Shown here: piece by piece, positions 27,626 to 35,650 of the stretch | Numbering within the stretch: position 1 is the first letter of the stretch | Layout of the letters: each line of letters begins with the position of its first letter | From: Hyphomicrobiales bacterium | Lineage (GTDB): Bacteria; Pseudomonadota; Alphaproteobacteria; Rhizobiales; Methylopilaceae | DNA: 47,666 nucleotides | Assembly: GCA_022842205.1 (NCBI GenBank) | Contig: JALHQA010000012.1 | Coordinates: 1 to 47,666 of the forward strand | Reading direction: 5' to 3' | Notes under the pieces: model-generated | Databases searched by the model: none | Told to the model about the DNA's origin: nothing | Seen by the model: the letters and a program-made list of their open reading frames with translations, nothing else | Program-made: the position numbers and the translations under genes

Positions 27626-28170
27626 CACACTTGCTTCCGGTAGTGCAAGGCCAGCAAGGGCACGAGAACAAAAATCGCCGCCAGAAGCGGAACCCTCAGC
27701 ACGCCGACGGCGATGAACGCGATTGCCGCAGCACCATAGGCAAAGGCATGCCTGTCCAGCGACACGGCCATTTTTGCCGCCATGGCCGCCACCAGCCCGC
27801 CACCCGCCGCACCGACACCGCGCATAGCTTCCGGCAAACCCGCCATGTCGCTGTGCGCCGCGTAGAAACTCGCGAGGCCGATGACCAGGAAGAACGGCAC
27901 GATCATGAGCGCCAGCACCGAGACGACAGCACCCGCCGCCCCGTGAAAGCGCCGGCCGGTGATGACCGCGAAATTGAGAATATTGGCGCCGGGCAATGTC
28001 TGGCAGAGCGCCACGGTCGAACTGAACTGCTGGGGTGTCAGCCAGCGGCGTTTCTCGACCGCCAGCCAATGGGCCCACGGCATGACACCGCCGAAACCCA
28101 TGATGCTGATGCTGGCGAAGGAGGTAAACAGCTCCGCGAGCGAAGGGACGCGGAGATCGGTTTCGGACAT
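27625..28170 (-). CDS. Chromate transporter, short-chain subunit 1
   Basis: CHR-family membrane protein, 181 residues. SISIMGFGGVMPWAHWLAVEKRRWL and ALCQTLPGANILNFAVITG correspond to the two conserved CHR boxes, with PGA in place of the usual PGP. The ATG at 28170 is chosen because MSETDLRVPSLAELF matches the normal family start; the open frame extends to 28386 but would overlap rarA. Its stop overlaps the start of subunit 2 (TGATG). It sits 64 bp after rarA, within the degP-rarA-crcB-rluC string. Confidence 0.88.
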   Translation of the reverse strand: MSETDLRVPSLAELFTSFASISIMGFGGVMPWAHWLAVEKRRWLTPQQFSSTVALCQTLPGANILNFAVITGRRFHGAAGAVVSVLALMIVPFFLVIGLASFYAAHSDMAGLPEAMRGVGAAGGGLVAAMAAKMAVSLDRHAFAYGAAAIAFIAVGVLRVPLLAAIFVLVPLLALHYRKQV

Positions 28171-28234
28171 GCAGTCTTCTAGACCAACCCTGAAATCACC
28201 AGCAAGAGAGTGGATATTTACCGGGGGCTGGCGC

Positions 28235-29560
28235 CTAGCCTTCCCCACGCTCGCGCCGCAGCCGGTCCCAATATTCGAGGCGCTTCCGGATCTCGCGCTC
28301 GAAGCCCCGTTCGACAGGTTCGTAGAATGTCTGACGCCCCATCTCCTCCGGGAAATAGTTCTGCCCGGAGAAGGCTTCGGGGGCATCGTGATCGTAGTCG
28401 TAATTCCGGCCGTAGCCCTCGTTCTTCATCAGCTTGGTCGGCGCGTTCAGGATGTGCTTCGGCGGAACGAGCGAACCGTGCTCCTTGGCCGCACGGCGCG
28501 CGGCGTTATAGGCCATATAGGCCGCGTTCGATTTCGGCGCCGTGGCCAGATAAATACACGCCTGCGCGAGCGCCAGTTCGCCCTCCGGCGTGCCGAGCTG
28601 CTCATAGGCATCGCGCGCCGCAATACATATCGTCAGCGCCTGCGGATCGGCCATGCCGATGTCTTCCGACGCCATCCGAATGAGCCTGCGAGCGAGATAC
28701 AGCGGGTCTTCCCCCGCATCGAGCATACGAGAGAGATAGTAGAGCGAAGCATCGGGATCCGAGCCGCGCACCGACTTGTGCAGCGCCGAAATCAGGTTGT
28801 AGTGACCGTCCTGCGATTTGTCGTAGATCGGCGCCCGCCGCTGCACGACATCCTGCACGGCGGCGAGATCGAACACCTCGCCAGGCCGCGCGGCCCGCCA
28901 AAGTTCCTCCGCCAGAGTCAGCGAAGCACGGCCGTCGCCATCGGCCATACGGACCAGCGAGGCGCGCGCCTCGTCGTCCAGCGGAAGCGGCTTGCCTTCG
29001 ATCGTCTCGGCGCGCGCAAGCAGTTTTCCGATCGCTTCCTCGTCCAGCGACTTGAACACCATGACGCGAGCGCGCGACAGAAGCGCGGCGTTGAGCGCGA
29101 AGCTGGGATTCTCGGTCGTGGCGCCGACAAGAGTAACGGTGCCGTCTTCCATCACCGGCAGGAAGGCATCCTGCTGGGCGCGGTTGAAGCGATGAATCTC
29201 ATCGACGAACAGCAGCGTGCCCTGCCCGGTCTCGCGGCGTCCGCGCGCGGATTCGAAAATCTTCTTGAGATCGGCCACACCGGAAAAGATCGCGGATATG
29301 GGCTCGAAATAAAGGTCGGTTTCGTTTGCGAGGAGCTTCGCGACCGTCGTCTTGCCGGTCCCGGGCGGCCCCCAGAAGATGAGCGACCCGAGACTCTCGG
29401 AATCCAGCAGCCGGCTCAGCGCTCCATCCGCGCCGACAAGATGATCCTGCCCCACGACCTCGGACAGATTCTGCGGCCGCAGACGATCCGCAAGCGGCCG
29501 TGGCGCGGCGCGGTCCAGCCCCGCCGCCTCGAAGAGCGAAGGTTCCTTCCTTGCGGCCAT
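28235..29560 (-). CDS. rarA: RarA (MgsA), replication-associated recombination AAA+ ATPase
   Basis: Cytoplasmic clamp-loader-like ATPase that acts at stalled replication forks together with RecA and SSB. The 441-residue product has Walker A GPPGTGKTT (64-72), Walker B FVDEIHRF (118-125) with DEIH at 120-123, sensor GATTENPSF, and the C-terminal tetramerisation region ending with the Y-rich YGRNYDYDHDAPEAF...QNYFPEEM stretch typical of the family. Its start codon overlaps the degP stop (TGATG), so the two are coupled. Confidence 0.96.
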   Translation of the reverse strand: MAARKEPSLFEAAGLDRAAPRPLADRLRPQNLSEVVGQDHLVGADGALSRLLDSESLGSLIFWGPPGTGKTTVAKLLANETDLYFEPISAIFSGVADLKKIFESARGRRETGQGTLLFVDEIHRFNRAQQDAFLPVMEDGTVTLVGATTENPSFALNAALLSRARVMVFKSLDEEAIGKLLARAETIEGKPLPLDDEARASLVRMADGDGRASLTLAEELWRAARPGEVFDLAAVQDVVQRRAPIYDKSQDGHYNLISALHKSVRGSDPDASLYYLSRMLDAGEDPLYLARRLIRMASEDIGMADPQALTICIAARDAYEQLGTPEGELALAQACIYLATAPKSNAAYMAYNAARRAAKEHGSLVPPKHILNAPTKLMKNEGYGRNYDYDHDAPEAFSGQNYFPEEMGRQTFYEPVERGFEREIRKRLEYWDRLRRERGEG

Positions 29561-30966
29561 CAGAACCTGAACATGCGCGTCACTACTTTTCCTCCACGCT
29601 GGATCGTGACTTTCCAGAGCCGGGCATTTTGCGCGTTTACGTCCGCAAGCGTCTTGACGCTGTCGATCTTGATGTCGTTCAGCATGACGATCCGGTCGCC
29701 TTTCTCGAGACCGACCTGCCCCGCCAGCGACCCACGCTCGACATCGAGAACCGCGACACCGCTATCGCCGTCGAGACCGTATTCCTCGGATACGGCAGGG
29801 GACACGTTGACGACCTTGGCGCCGCTTAGCGGGCCGCTGCCATCGAGAACACGCTCATCGCGCGGCACGGTTTCGGGCGCCGGTTCTATATCGAGCGCGA
29901 CAGCCGCCTCGCGGCCATCGCGAAGCACGCTCAGCGCCACGCGGCTGCCGATAGGGCGGATGGTAACCTGATAGGTCAGCGCGGCCGGATCTTCGACCAG
30001 CTTGCCGTCAACACCCGTCACGATATCGCCGGGCTTCAGGCCGGCCTTCGCGGCCGGCGAGCCTTCGGAAAGATCGGCGACCAGCGCGCCGTATGGACGA
30101 TCGACACCCATGCCTTCCGCGATGTCGCGCGTAACGGCCTGCAGCTCGGCGCCAAGCCACGGCCGGCGGACGACCTTCTCGCCCGAGCGCGCCGTTTGCA
30201 GAACGAGCCTGACAATCGACGCCGGAACAGCGAAGCCAATGCCGTCCGAACCGCCGCTCTTGGTGAAAATCGACGTATTGATGCCGACGAGATTGCCCTT
30301 CATGTCGACGAGCGCGCCACCGGAATTGCCCTGGTTGATGGCGGCGTCGGTCTGGAGATACACGGCCTGTTCGCCGGACTTCTTCTGGACCCGGCGTACG
30401 GCCGACACGATGCCCTGCGACACCGACTGGCCAAGGCCGAACGGATTGCCGATGGCGAGCACGATATCGCCGACCTCGGTGGTATCGCCGTCAACCAGCG
30501 GCACGACCGGAAACTTGCCCTTGGCGTCCTTGAGCCGGAGAACGGCGATATCGGACAGCGCATCGGTGAGCACGATGTCGGCGTCATATTCGCGCTGATC
30601 CGTCAGCGATACGCGGACATCCGTCATACCCTGGATGACGTGGTTGTTGGTGACGACGATGCCTTCCTCGCCGACCAGGATTCCGGAGCCGAGAGACCGC
30701 TGCATGCGCTCGCGCGGCATATACGGGATCTGGCCGCCGAACAGTTCGGCGAAGAGCGGGTCGTCGAACGGAAAGCCACGGGGGCGCGATGCCACGATGC
30801 GGGACGCATAGACGTTCACGACGGCCGGCGTCACCCGCTTCACGAGCGGGGCATAGGACAGCTGGATCTCGGCCTGGCTTTGGGGGACCGCCCTGTCCTG
30901 GCCCATGGCATGGCCCGTCAGAACCAGAAGTACCGCCAGAATGCCTGTCCCGATTTTCGCTGTCAT
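29560..30966 (-). CDS. degP: DegP/HtrA family periplasmic serine protease
   Basis: Envelope protease/chaperone of 468 residues with a signal peptide (about 1-22, ILAVLLVLTGHAMG), trypsin-like domain with catalytic H109 (TNNHVI), D139 (SDIAVLR) and S215 (GNSGGAL), and two PDZ domains (about 270-365 and 380-468). The two-PDZ layout fits DegP/DegQ rather than DegS. It lies downstream of rplQ in related genomes; here a LemA/M48 module separates them. Its 3' end overlaps rarA by one base. A CTATAA -10-like element with a partial -35 lies upstream. Confidence 0.95.
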   Translation of the reverse strand: MTAKIGTGILAVLLVLTGHAMGQDRAVPQSQAEIQLSYAPLVKRVTPAVVNVYASRIVASRPRGFPFDDPLFAELFGGQIPYMPRERMQRSLGSGILVGEEGIVVTNNHVIQGMTDVRVSLTDQREYDADIVLTDALSDIAVLRLKDAKGKFPVVPLVDGDTTEVGDIVLAIGNPFGLGQSVSQGIVSAVRRVQKKSGEQAVYLQTDAAINQGNSGGALVDMKGNLVGINTSIFTKSGGSDGIGFAVPASIVRLVLQTARSGEKVVRRPWLGAELQAVTRDIAEGMGVDRPYGALVADLSEGSPAAKAGLKPGDIVTGVDGKLVEDPAALTYQVTIRPIGSRVALSVLRDGREAAVALDIEPAPETVPRDERVLDGSGPLSGAKVVNVSPAVSEEYGLDGDSGVAVLDVERGSLAGQVGLEKGDRIVMLNDIKIDSVKTLADVNAQNARLWKVTIQRGGKVVTRMFRF

Positions 30967-31007
30967 GCCGCCGGTTTCCTTTGAACTTTGCCGCTTTGCG
31001 TTGCGAC

Positions 31008-31036
31008 TTATAGGCGTCTCCCGGCACGGAATGAAG
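31008..31036 (-). promoter_or_regulatory. Candidate degP promoter
   Basis: Read on the minus strand: CTTCAT (31036-31031), a 17-bp spacer, then CTATAA (31013-31008), against the alphaproteobacterial consensus CTTGAC-N17-CTATAT. A dyad CCCGGCA (31020-31026) / TGCCGGG (31039-31045) overlaps the -35 and spacer and might be an operator. Only sequence likeness supports this. Confidence 0.35.
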
Positions 31037-31088
31037 CCTGCCGGGCAATATGCTAGAGCTAGCTTCCCTTCTTCTGGAGACTGCTTCC

Positions 31089-31646
31089 GTGACCTGGATT
31101 CTTCTCGGCATCATCGCCCTCGTCCTCGTGGGCGGCATCGGCATCTACAACCGTCTCGTCTCGCTCCGGCAGGTGACCAACCAGGCATGGTCTGACATCG
31201 ATGTGCAGCTCAAGCAGCGCTACGACCTGATCCCGAATTTGGTCGAAACCGTCAAAGGCTACGCCAAGCACGAAAAAGACACGCTGGACGCCGTCATCAA
31301 GGCCCGCAACGCGGCCCTCTCCGCGTCCGGCCCCGCCGATCAGGCGGCCGCCGAGAACGCGTTGACGGGCGCCCTGCGCCAGCTATTCGCACTTTCGGAA
31401 GCCTATCCTGACCTCAAGGCCAACCAGAACTTCCTGGCCCTCCAGACCGAGCTTTCGGACCTCGAAAACAAGATCGGCGCGGCGCGCCGCTTCTTCAACA
31501 ACTCGGTCCAGGAATACAACGCGGCGACCGAACAGTTCCCGGCGGTGCTGTTCGCCCGTTCCCTCGGCTTCCAGCCGCGCACTTTCTTCGAGGTTCCGGC
31601 CGGCGAACGCGCGGCGGTCGAAGCGGCTCCGAAGGTCGGCTTCTGA
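31089..31646 (+). CDS. lemA: LemA family membrane protein
   Basis: Membrane-anchored, coiled-coil protein with its bulk outside the cytoplasm; molecular role unclear, often encoded beside HtpX-like peptidases. The 185-residue product has one N-terminal transmembrane helix (TWILLGIIALVLVGGIGIYN), the LemA signature QAWSDIDVQLKQRYDLIPNLVETVKGY, then long helices and the closing ARRFFNNSVQEYN and PAVLFARSLGFQP. The GTG at 31089 is preferred because GGAG lies 9 bp ahead and the membrane helix follows at once; an in-frame ATG at 31050 lacks a ribosome binding site. It is followed 26 bp later by the M48 peptidase. Confidence 0.92.
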   Translation: MTWILLGIIALVLVGGIGIYNRLVSLRQVTNQAWSDIDVQLKQRYDLIPNLVETVKGYAKHEKDTLDAVIKARNAALSASGPADQAAAENALTGALRQLFALSEAYPDLKANQNFLALQTELSDLENKIGAARRFFNNSVQEYNAATEQFPAVLFARSLGFQPRTFFEVPAGERAAVEAAPKVGF

Positions 31647-31672
31647 TCGCGCGCGGCTTCGGACGCTGAGCC

Positions 31673-32746
31673 ATGCAGGCGATCGGCCTCAAAACGCACA
31701 TCTGGAACAACGCCCTGAAGACGGTTCTCCTTCTTCTGGGCTTTCCGTTCCTGATGCTGATCGTCTGCTACGCCTTCACTCTGCTCTGGGTCGCGTTTCT
31801 TGAAGATCCGGAGGTTCTGACCGGCCTCGGGCGGGCGCTCGAAATCCTGCCGATGGCAGTGCCGGTGGCTCTCGCCGTGTCGGGAAGCTGGCTGGTCTTC
31901 TCGTTCTTCGCGCACCAATGGATGATCGACAAGCTGACGGGCGCGACGAGAGTCGATCGTCTGGGGGAGCCCCGGCTCTACAACATGGTCGAGACCCTGG
32001 CGATCTCGCGCGGTCTGCGGATCCCGTCCATACGCATCATCGAGCGATCCGCCTTGAACGCCTATGCCAGCGGCGTGCGGCGCGAGCACTATGCGATCAC
32101 CGTGACGCGCGGGCTGCTCAACGAATTGAGCGACGAGGAACTCGAGGCCGTGCTGGCGCACGAGATGACCCACATCATCAACGGCGATGTGCGCCTGATC
32201 GTGACGGCGGCCGTGTTCGCGGGCCTGATCTCGCTGGTCGGCGATCTCCTGCTGAGCGATTACGGCCGAGGCGCGCGCGTGATGACGCGCACCGGCTCGC
32301 GCAACAGCGGCAGCCGCGGCAAGGGAGGCGGCGGCGGCGCGATCATCCTTATCCTGATCGCCGTCCTGATCTTCATCCTCGCGCGCCTCGCGGCGACGGC
32401 GTTGCGGCTCGCCATATCGCGCAAGCGCGAATACATGGCGGATGCGGGCGCGGTCGAACTGACCAAGAACCCGGATGCCATGATCTCCGCGCTGCGCAAG
32501 ATCGAGCACCGCTCGAACCTCGGCGCGATCCCCGGGCAGGTCGAAGCCCTCTTCATCGACTCCGACTCAAGCGGTTTCTGGGCAACGCATCCGTCCATCG
32601 GCGAACGGTGCGCCGCGCTGGTGCGCTATGCCGGCGGGCATGATCCGGGACCGCTTGCGCTGCCCGGTTCTGCCGAGGCCGACGCACCGGACAGCATCGA
32701 GAAGGCCGATACGCCATTTTCCGCGCCTATGCCGCCCGGCGGATAG
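31673..32746 (+). CDS. M48 family (HtpX-like) membrane metallopeptidase
   Basis: Integral membrane zinc peptidase, 357 residues. Two hydrophobic segments (about 17-40 and 58-80) precede the catalytic domain with HEMTH at 163-167 (zinc ligands H163 and H167, catalytic E164) and third ligand E in REYMADAGAVEL. A Gly/Ser-rich loop (SRNSGSRGKGGGGG) is followed by a strong transmembrane helix (IILILIAVLIFILARL). The C-terminus carries ATHPSIGERCAAL, the usual M48B ending, then a Pro/Ala-rich tail. Together with LemA upstream it forms a conserved pair; by analogy with HtpX it may clear damaged membrane proteins. Confidence 0.92.
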   Translation: MQAIGLKTHIWNNALKTVLLLLGFPFLMLIVCYAFTLLWVAFLEDPEVLTGLGRALEILPMAVPVALAVSGSWLVFSFFAHQWMIDKLTGATRVDRLGEPRLYNMVETLAISRGLRIPSIRIIERSALNAYASGVRREHYAITVTRGLLNELSDEELEAVLAHEMTHIINGDVRLIVTAAVFAGLISLVGDLLLSDYGRGARVMTRTGSRNSGSRGKGGGGGAIILILIAVLIFILARLAATALRLAISRKREYMADAGAVELTKNPDAMISALRKIEHRSNLGAIPGQVEALFIDSDSSGFWATHPSIGERCAALVRYAGGHDPGPLALPGSAEADAPDSIEKADTPFSAPMPPGG

Positions 32747-32799
32747 GAACCTCCATACGTCCCGCGCGTTTCCCTCCCGCTTAACGGAGGGTTTGGACA

Positions 32800-32967
32800 A
32801 TGGCAGATAATTCCGGGGGAATGGGATTGATGGGCGTGATCATCGGTGCAGTCATCGTGATCGCCGTTGGATTTTTCGTGTTCCGCGGCATGGACAGCGG
32901 GGACGCCGGTCCGGACATCAGTATCGAGGCTCCGAGCGCGCCGGCGCCGGCAGCACCGGCCAAATAA
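32800..32967 (+). CDS. Uncharacterised 55-residue single-pass membrane protein
   Basis: Small gene directly behind the M48 peptidase (53-bp gap), with a strong ACGGAGG ribosome binding site 9 bp before its ATG. The product has a short Gly-rich start, one transmembrane helix (about 9-29, GLMGVIIGAVIVIAVGFFVF), an acidic segment (MDSGDAGPDISIE) and a Pro/Ala tail ending APAK. The stop codon is 1 bp from a strong bidirectional terminator. Placement, ribosome binding site, helix and terminator together support a real gene that completes a lemA-M48 operon. No known family was recognised. Confidence 0.72.
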   Translation: MADNSGGMGLMGVIIGAVIVIAVGFFVFRGMDSGDAGPDISIEAPSAPAPAAPAK

Positions 32968-32968
32968 C

Positions 32969-32996
32969 AAAAAGGCGGCCGAAGGGCCGCCTTTTT
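32969..32996. terminator. Bidirectional intrinsic terminator (lemA module / ribosomal cluster)
   Basis: Perfect stem GGCGGCC (32974-32980) / GGCCGCC (32985-32991) with loop GAAG, flanked by AAAAA (32969-32973) and TTTTT (32992-32996). It works in both directions: it ends the plus-strand lemA/M48/55-aa unit and, from the minus strand, the rplQ end of the ribosomal cluster, whose last stop is at 33022. Confidence 0.93.
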
Positions 32997-33021
32997 CAGT
33001 TCATCCGTGCCCTGACCCAAA

Positions 33022-33438
33022 TCAGGCCGCGGCGGTTTCAGCTTCGAGGCGGGCGCGATCGGGAGCGCCCTTGGCGTCCACGTCCCGATCCACGAATTCG
33101 ATCACGGCGACAGCCGCGTTGTCACCGTGGCGGAAGCCCGCCTTGATGATGCGGGTGTAGCCACCGTTGCGATCCGCGAAACGCGGGCCGATGACGTCGA
33201 ACAGCTTCTTGACCGCTTCGACGTTGCGGATTTCCGCAATCGCCTGACGGCGGGCATGAAGGCCGCCCTTCTTGCCGAGCGTGATCAGCTTCTCGACCAC
33301 CGGGCGAAGATCCTTCGCCTTCGGCAGAGTCGTGACGATCTGCTCGTGCTCGATCAGCGAGATCGCGAGGTTCGAAAACATCGCGCTGCGGTGGCTCTGG
33401 GTCCGGTTAAACCGGCGACCGCGCTTGCCGTGATTCAT
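33022..33438 (-). CDS. rplQ: 50S ribosomal protein L17
   Basis: Large-subunit protein near the exit tunnel, 138 residues. The start [20 protein letters not shown] and the core [27 protein letters not shown] are those of the family. Last gene of the alpha operon, 28 bp after rpoA, followed by a bidirectional terminator. The C-terminal EAETAAA tail is a short low-complexity extension. Confidence 0.98.
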   Translation of the reverse strand: MNHGKRGRRFNRTQSHRSAMFSNLAISLIEHEQIVTTLPKAKDLRPVVEKLITLGKKGGLHARRQAIAEIRNVEAVKKLFDVIGPRFADRNGGYTRIIKAGFRHGDNAAVAVIEFVDRDVDAKGAPDRARLEAETAAA

Positions 33439-33466
33439 CTCAGTCTCTCCTCACGCCTACGCGCGC

Positions 33467-34483
33467 TCAGTAATGTTCTTCGAAGCGCTTCGCGAGCTCT
33501 TCGATGTTCTCCGGCGGCCAGCCGGTCACTTCCATGCCGAGATGCAGACCCATCTGGGCCAGCACTTCCTTGATCTCGTTCAGCGACTTGCGGCCGAAGT
33601 TCGGAGTGCGGAGCATTTCCGCCTCGGTCTTCTGCACGAGGTCGCCGATATAGACGATGTTGTCGTTCTTCAGGCAGTTTGCCGAACGTACGGACAGTTC
33701 GAGCTCGTCGACCTTCTTGAGGAAGGCCGGGTTGAACGCCAGCTCCGGAATGGAGGTGCGCTCTTCGGCCTTCTTGGGCTCTTCGAAGTTGACGAAGACT
33801 TCGAGCTGGTCCTGCAGGATGCGCGCGGCAAAGGCCAGCGCGTCGTCCGGCGTGACCGAGCCATCGGTCTCGATCGTCAAGGTCAGCTTGTCGTAGTCGA
33901 GGATCTGCCCTTCGCGGGTGTTCTCGACCTTGTAAGACACCTGGCGAACCGGCGAGTACAGGCTGTCGACCGGGATCAGGCCGATCGGCGCGTCCTCGGG
34001 ACGGTTGCGGTCGGCCGGAACATAGCCCTTGCCGGTGTTGATGGTGAACTCCATGCGGATGTCCGCGCCTTCGTCGAGCGTGGCGAGCACGAGATCCGGA
34101 TTGAGCACCTGCACGTCGCCCGTGACCTGGATGTCACCGGCGGTGACCTGACCCGGGCCCTGCTTGCGCAGCGTCATGCGCTTCGGGCCTTCGCCCTGCA
34201 TGCGGATGGCGATATCCTTGATGTTCAGGACGATGTCGGTCACGTCCTCACGGACGCCGGCAATCGACGAGAACTCGTGCAGCACGCCGTCGATCTGCAC
34301 CGACGTGACGGCCGCGCCCTGCAACGAGGACAGCAGCACGCGGCGCAGCGCGTTGCCGAGCGTGACACCGAAGCCGCGCTCGAGCGGCTCGGCGACCACG
34401 GTCGTGAATCGCTGCGGATCGCGACCGGGGGTAACGTCGAGCTTGTTCGGCTTGATGAGGTCTTGCCAGTTCTTCTGGATCAC
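33467..34483 (-). CDS. rpoA: RNA polymerase alpha subunit
   Basis: Assembly platform of RNA polymerase (N-terminal domain about 1-230) and upstream-element/activator contact (C-terminal domain about 250-338). Family segments include [35 protein letters not shown] in adjoining motifs, the flexible linker, and the C-terminal [29 protein letters not shown], which holds the DNA-binding R/N residues. The GTG at 34483 gives [11 protein letters not shown], the usual alphaproteobacterial start, with AAGAAGG as ribosome binding site 8 bp ahead; a GTG at 34492 would add three residues. Between rpsK and rplQ, as in most bacteria. Confidence 0.97.
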   Translation of the reverse strand: MIQKNWQDLIKPNKLDVTPGRDPQRFTTVVAEPLERGFGVTLGNALRRVLLSSLQGAAVTSVQIDGVLHEFSSIAGVREDVTDIVLNIKDIAIRMQGEGPKRMTLRKQGPGQVTAGDIQVTGDVQVLNPDLVLATLDEGADIRMEFTINTGKGYVPADRNRPEDAPIGLIPVDSLYSPVRQVSYKVENTREGQILDYDKLTLTIETDGSVTPDDALAFAARILQDQLEVFVNFEEPKKAEERTSIPELAFNPAFLKKVDELELSVRSANCLKNDNIVYIGDLVQKTEAEMLRTPNFGRKSLNEIKEVLAQMGLHLGMEVTGWPPENIEELAKRFEEHY

Positions 34484-34533
34484 GGCGGGCACCTTCTTGA
34501 TCGTGTAGCGCGGCGTCCTTACGGATGCCGAAA

Positions 34534-34554
34534 GAGCGGGCCCGTGGCCCGCTC
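34534..34554 (-). other. Hairpin between rpsK and rpoA
   Basis: Perfect arms GAGCGGGC (34534-34541) and GCCCGCTC (34547-34554) with a 5-nt loop. On the minus strand it is followed by TTTCGG, too weak for a sure terminator; it may be an attenuator or an RNA processing site that sets the rpoA level. Related hairpins occur in the rpsM-rpsK gap. Confidence 0.6.
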
Positions 34555-34566
34555 AGCAAAAACAAA

Positions 34567-34956
34567 TTAGACGCGGCGACGCTTGCGCGGTCTGCAGCCG
34601 TTGTGCGGGATCGGCGTCACGTCACGAATCGAGGTGACCGTGAAGCCCGATGCCTGCAGCGCGCGAAGCGCCGACTCGCGTCCCGAACCGGGGCCGCGCA
34701 CTTCAACTTCAAGCGTTCTCATCCCGTGCTCGGACGCCTTTTTGGCGGCGTCTTCCGCAGCGACCTGGGCGGCATACGGCGTCGACTTGCGTGAGCCCTT
34801 GAAACCCATCGTTCCGGCCGACGACCAGGACACGGTGTTGCCCTGAACGTCGGTGATGGTGATCATGGTGTTGTTGAACGTCGCGTTCACATGAGCGACG
34901 CCGGACACGATGTTCTTGCGTTCGCGACGGCGGACGCGCTGAGCTTCTTTGGCCAT
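34567..34956 (-). CDS. rpsK: 30S ribosomal protein S11
   Basis: Platform protein of the small subunit, 129 residues, of usual length. Family signatures: [41 protein letters not shown], and the closing [17 protein letters not shown]. It follows rpsM after an unusually long (134 bp) hairpin-rich gap. Confidence 0.98.
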   Translation of the reverse strand: MAKEAQRVRRRERKNIVSGVAHVNATFNNTMITITDVQGNTVSWSSAGTMGFKGSRKSTPYAAQVAAEDAAKKASEHGMRTLEVEVRGPGSGRESALRALQASGFTVTSIRDVTPIPHNGCRPRKRRRV

Positions 34957-35015
34957 TTACTTAGTCCTCGATCCTTCGGGCGCGCCCGTAATGCCAGGCG
35001 CTGGGGATGTATTTA

Positions 35016-35084
35016 CGGGCCGAAGCCCGCTTATTCAGATCCCCGGTCAAGCCGGGGATGACTCCATCGCGGGCCGAAGCCCGC
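35016..35084. repeat. Cluster of three hairpins between rpsM and rpsK
   Basis: Stem CGGGC-CGAA-GCCCG (35016-35029), then stem ATCCCCGG / CCGGGGAT (35039-35046 and 35052-35059, loop TCAAG), then stem GCGGGC-CGAA-GCCCGC (35069-35084). The first and third share the unit GGGCCGAAGCCCGCT. The middle one looks like the dispersed TCCCCGGTCAAGCCGGGGAT repeats of Hyphomicrobiales genomes. Palindromic repeats in a ribosomal operon are unusual. Confidence 0.7.
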
Positions 35085-35090
35085 TCAGGA

Positions 35091-35459
35091 TCACTTCTTC
35101 TTACCAGCGATCGCCTTTGGCTTACCCTTGCGGGTGCGGGCGTTCGTGTGCGTACGCTGGCCGCGAACCGGCAGGCCGCGGCGATGACGCAGGCCGCGAT
35201 AAGCGCCGAGATCCATCAGGCGCTTGATGTTCATTGCGACGTCGCGGCGCAGATCGCCTTCCACCATATGTTCGCGGTCGATGGTCTCGCGGATCTGCAG
35301 CACTTCGGCATCGGTCAGCTGGTTCACGCGGCGCTCGGCCGGAATGCCGACCTTCTCGGTGATCGCGGCGGCCTTCTGCTTGCCGATGCCATGAATGTAC
35401 TGCAGCGCGATAACCACGCGCTTGTTCGTCGGAATGTTCACACCGGCGATGCGAGCCAT
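35091..35459 (-). CDS. rpsM: 30S ribosomal protein S13
   Basis: Head protein of the small subunit that contacts the P-site tRNA and the L5 bridge, 122 residues. [26 protein letters not shown], then [32 protein letters not shown] in adjoining family motifs, and a basic tail [15 protein letters not shown]. First gene of the alpha operon, driven by its own promoter at 35604-35632. Confidence 0.98.
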   Translation of the reverse strand: MARIAGVNIPTNKRVVIALQYIHGIGKQKAAAITEKVGIPAERRVNQLTDAEVLQIRETIDREHMVEGDLRRDVAMNIKRLMDLGAYRGLRHRRGLPVRGQRTHTNARTRKGKPKAIAGKKK

Positions 35460-35603
35460 TGTTCTAATCCTTCACCGGCCTCAATCGGCCACAAATTCGG
35501 CTGGCAGCCGTGCTGCCCAATAACGGGCCGGACAAAACGAAACGATGCCGGACCCAAACGGAACCCGGCACCGAAGCGAAGCTATCGGCTGTCAAGTGCC
35601 GGG

Positions 35604-35632
35604 ATATAGGAGGTTTCACCCCCCTCAGTCAA
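35604..35632 (-). promoter_or_regulatory. Promoter of the rpsM-rpsK-rpoA-rplQ operon
   Basis: Read on the minus strand: TTGACT (35632-35627), exactly 17 bp, then CTATAT (35609-35604). This is close to the alphaproteobacterial housekeeping promoter consensus CTTGAC-N17-CTATAT, with a perfect -10. A start site near 35597 would leave a leader of about 138 nt before rpsM, holding an 8-bp dyad CCCGGCAC / GTGCCGGG (35564-35571 and 35596-35603). Confidence 0.7.
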
Positions 35633-35650
35633 CCTTTCGAAGGACCGATT

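Noticed and set aside
27959-29971. 670-codon plus-strand frame antisense to chromate transporter, rarA and degP
   Set aside because: Spans several certain genes; composition is that of an antisense shadow.
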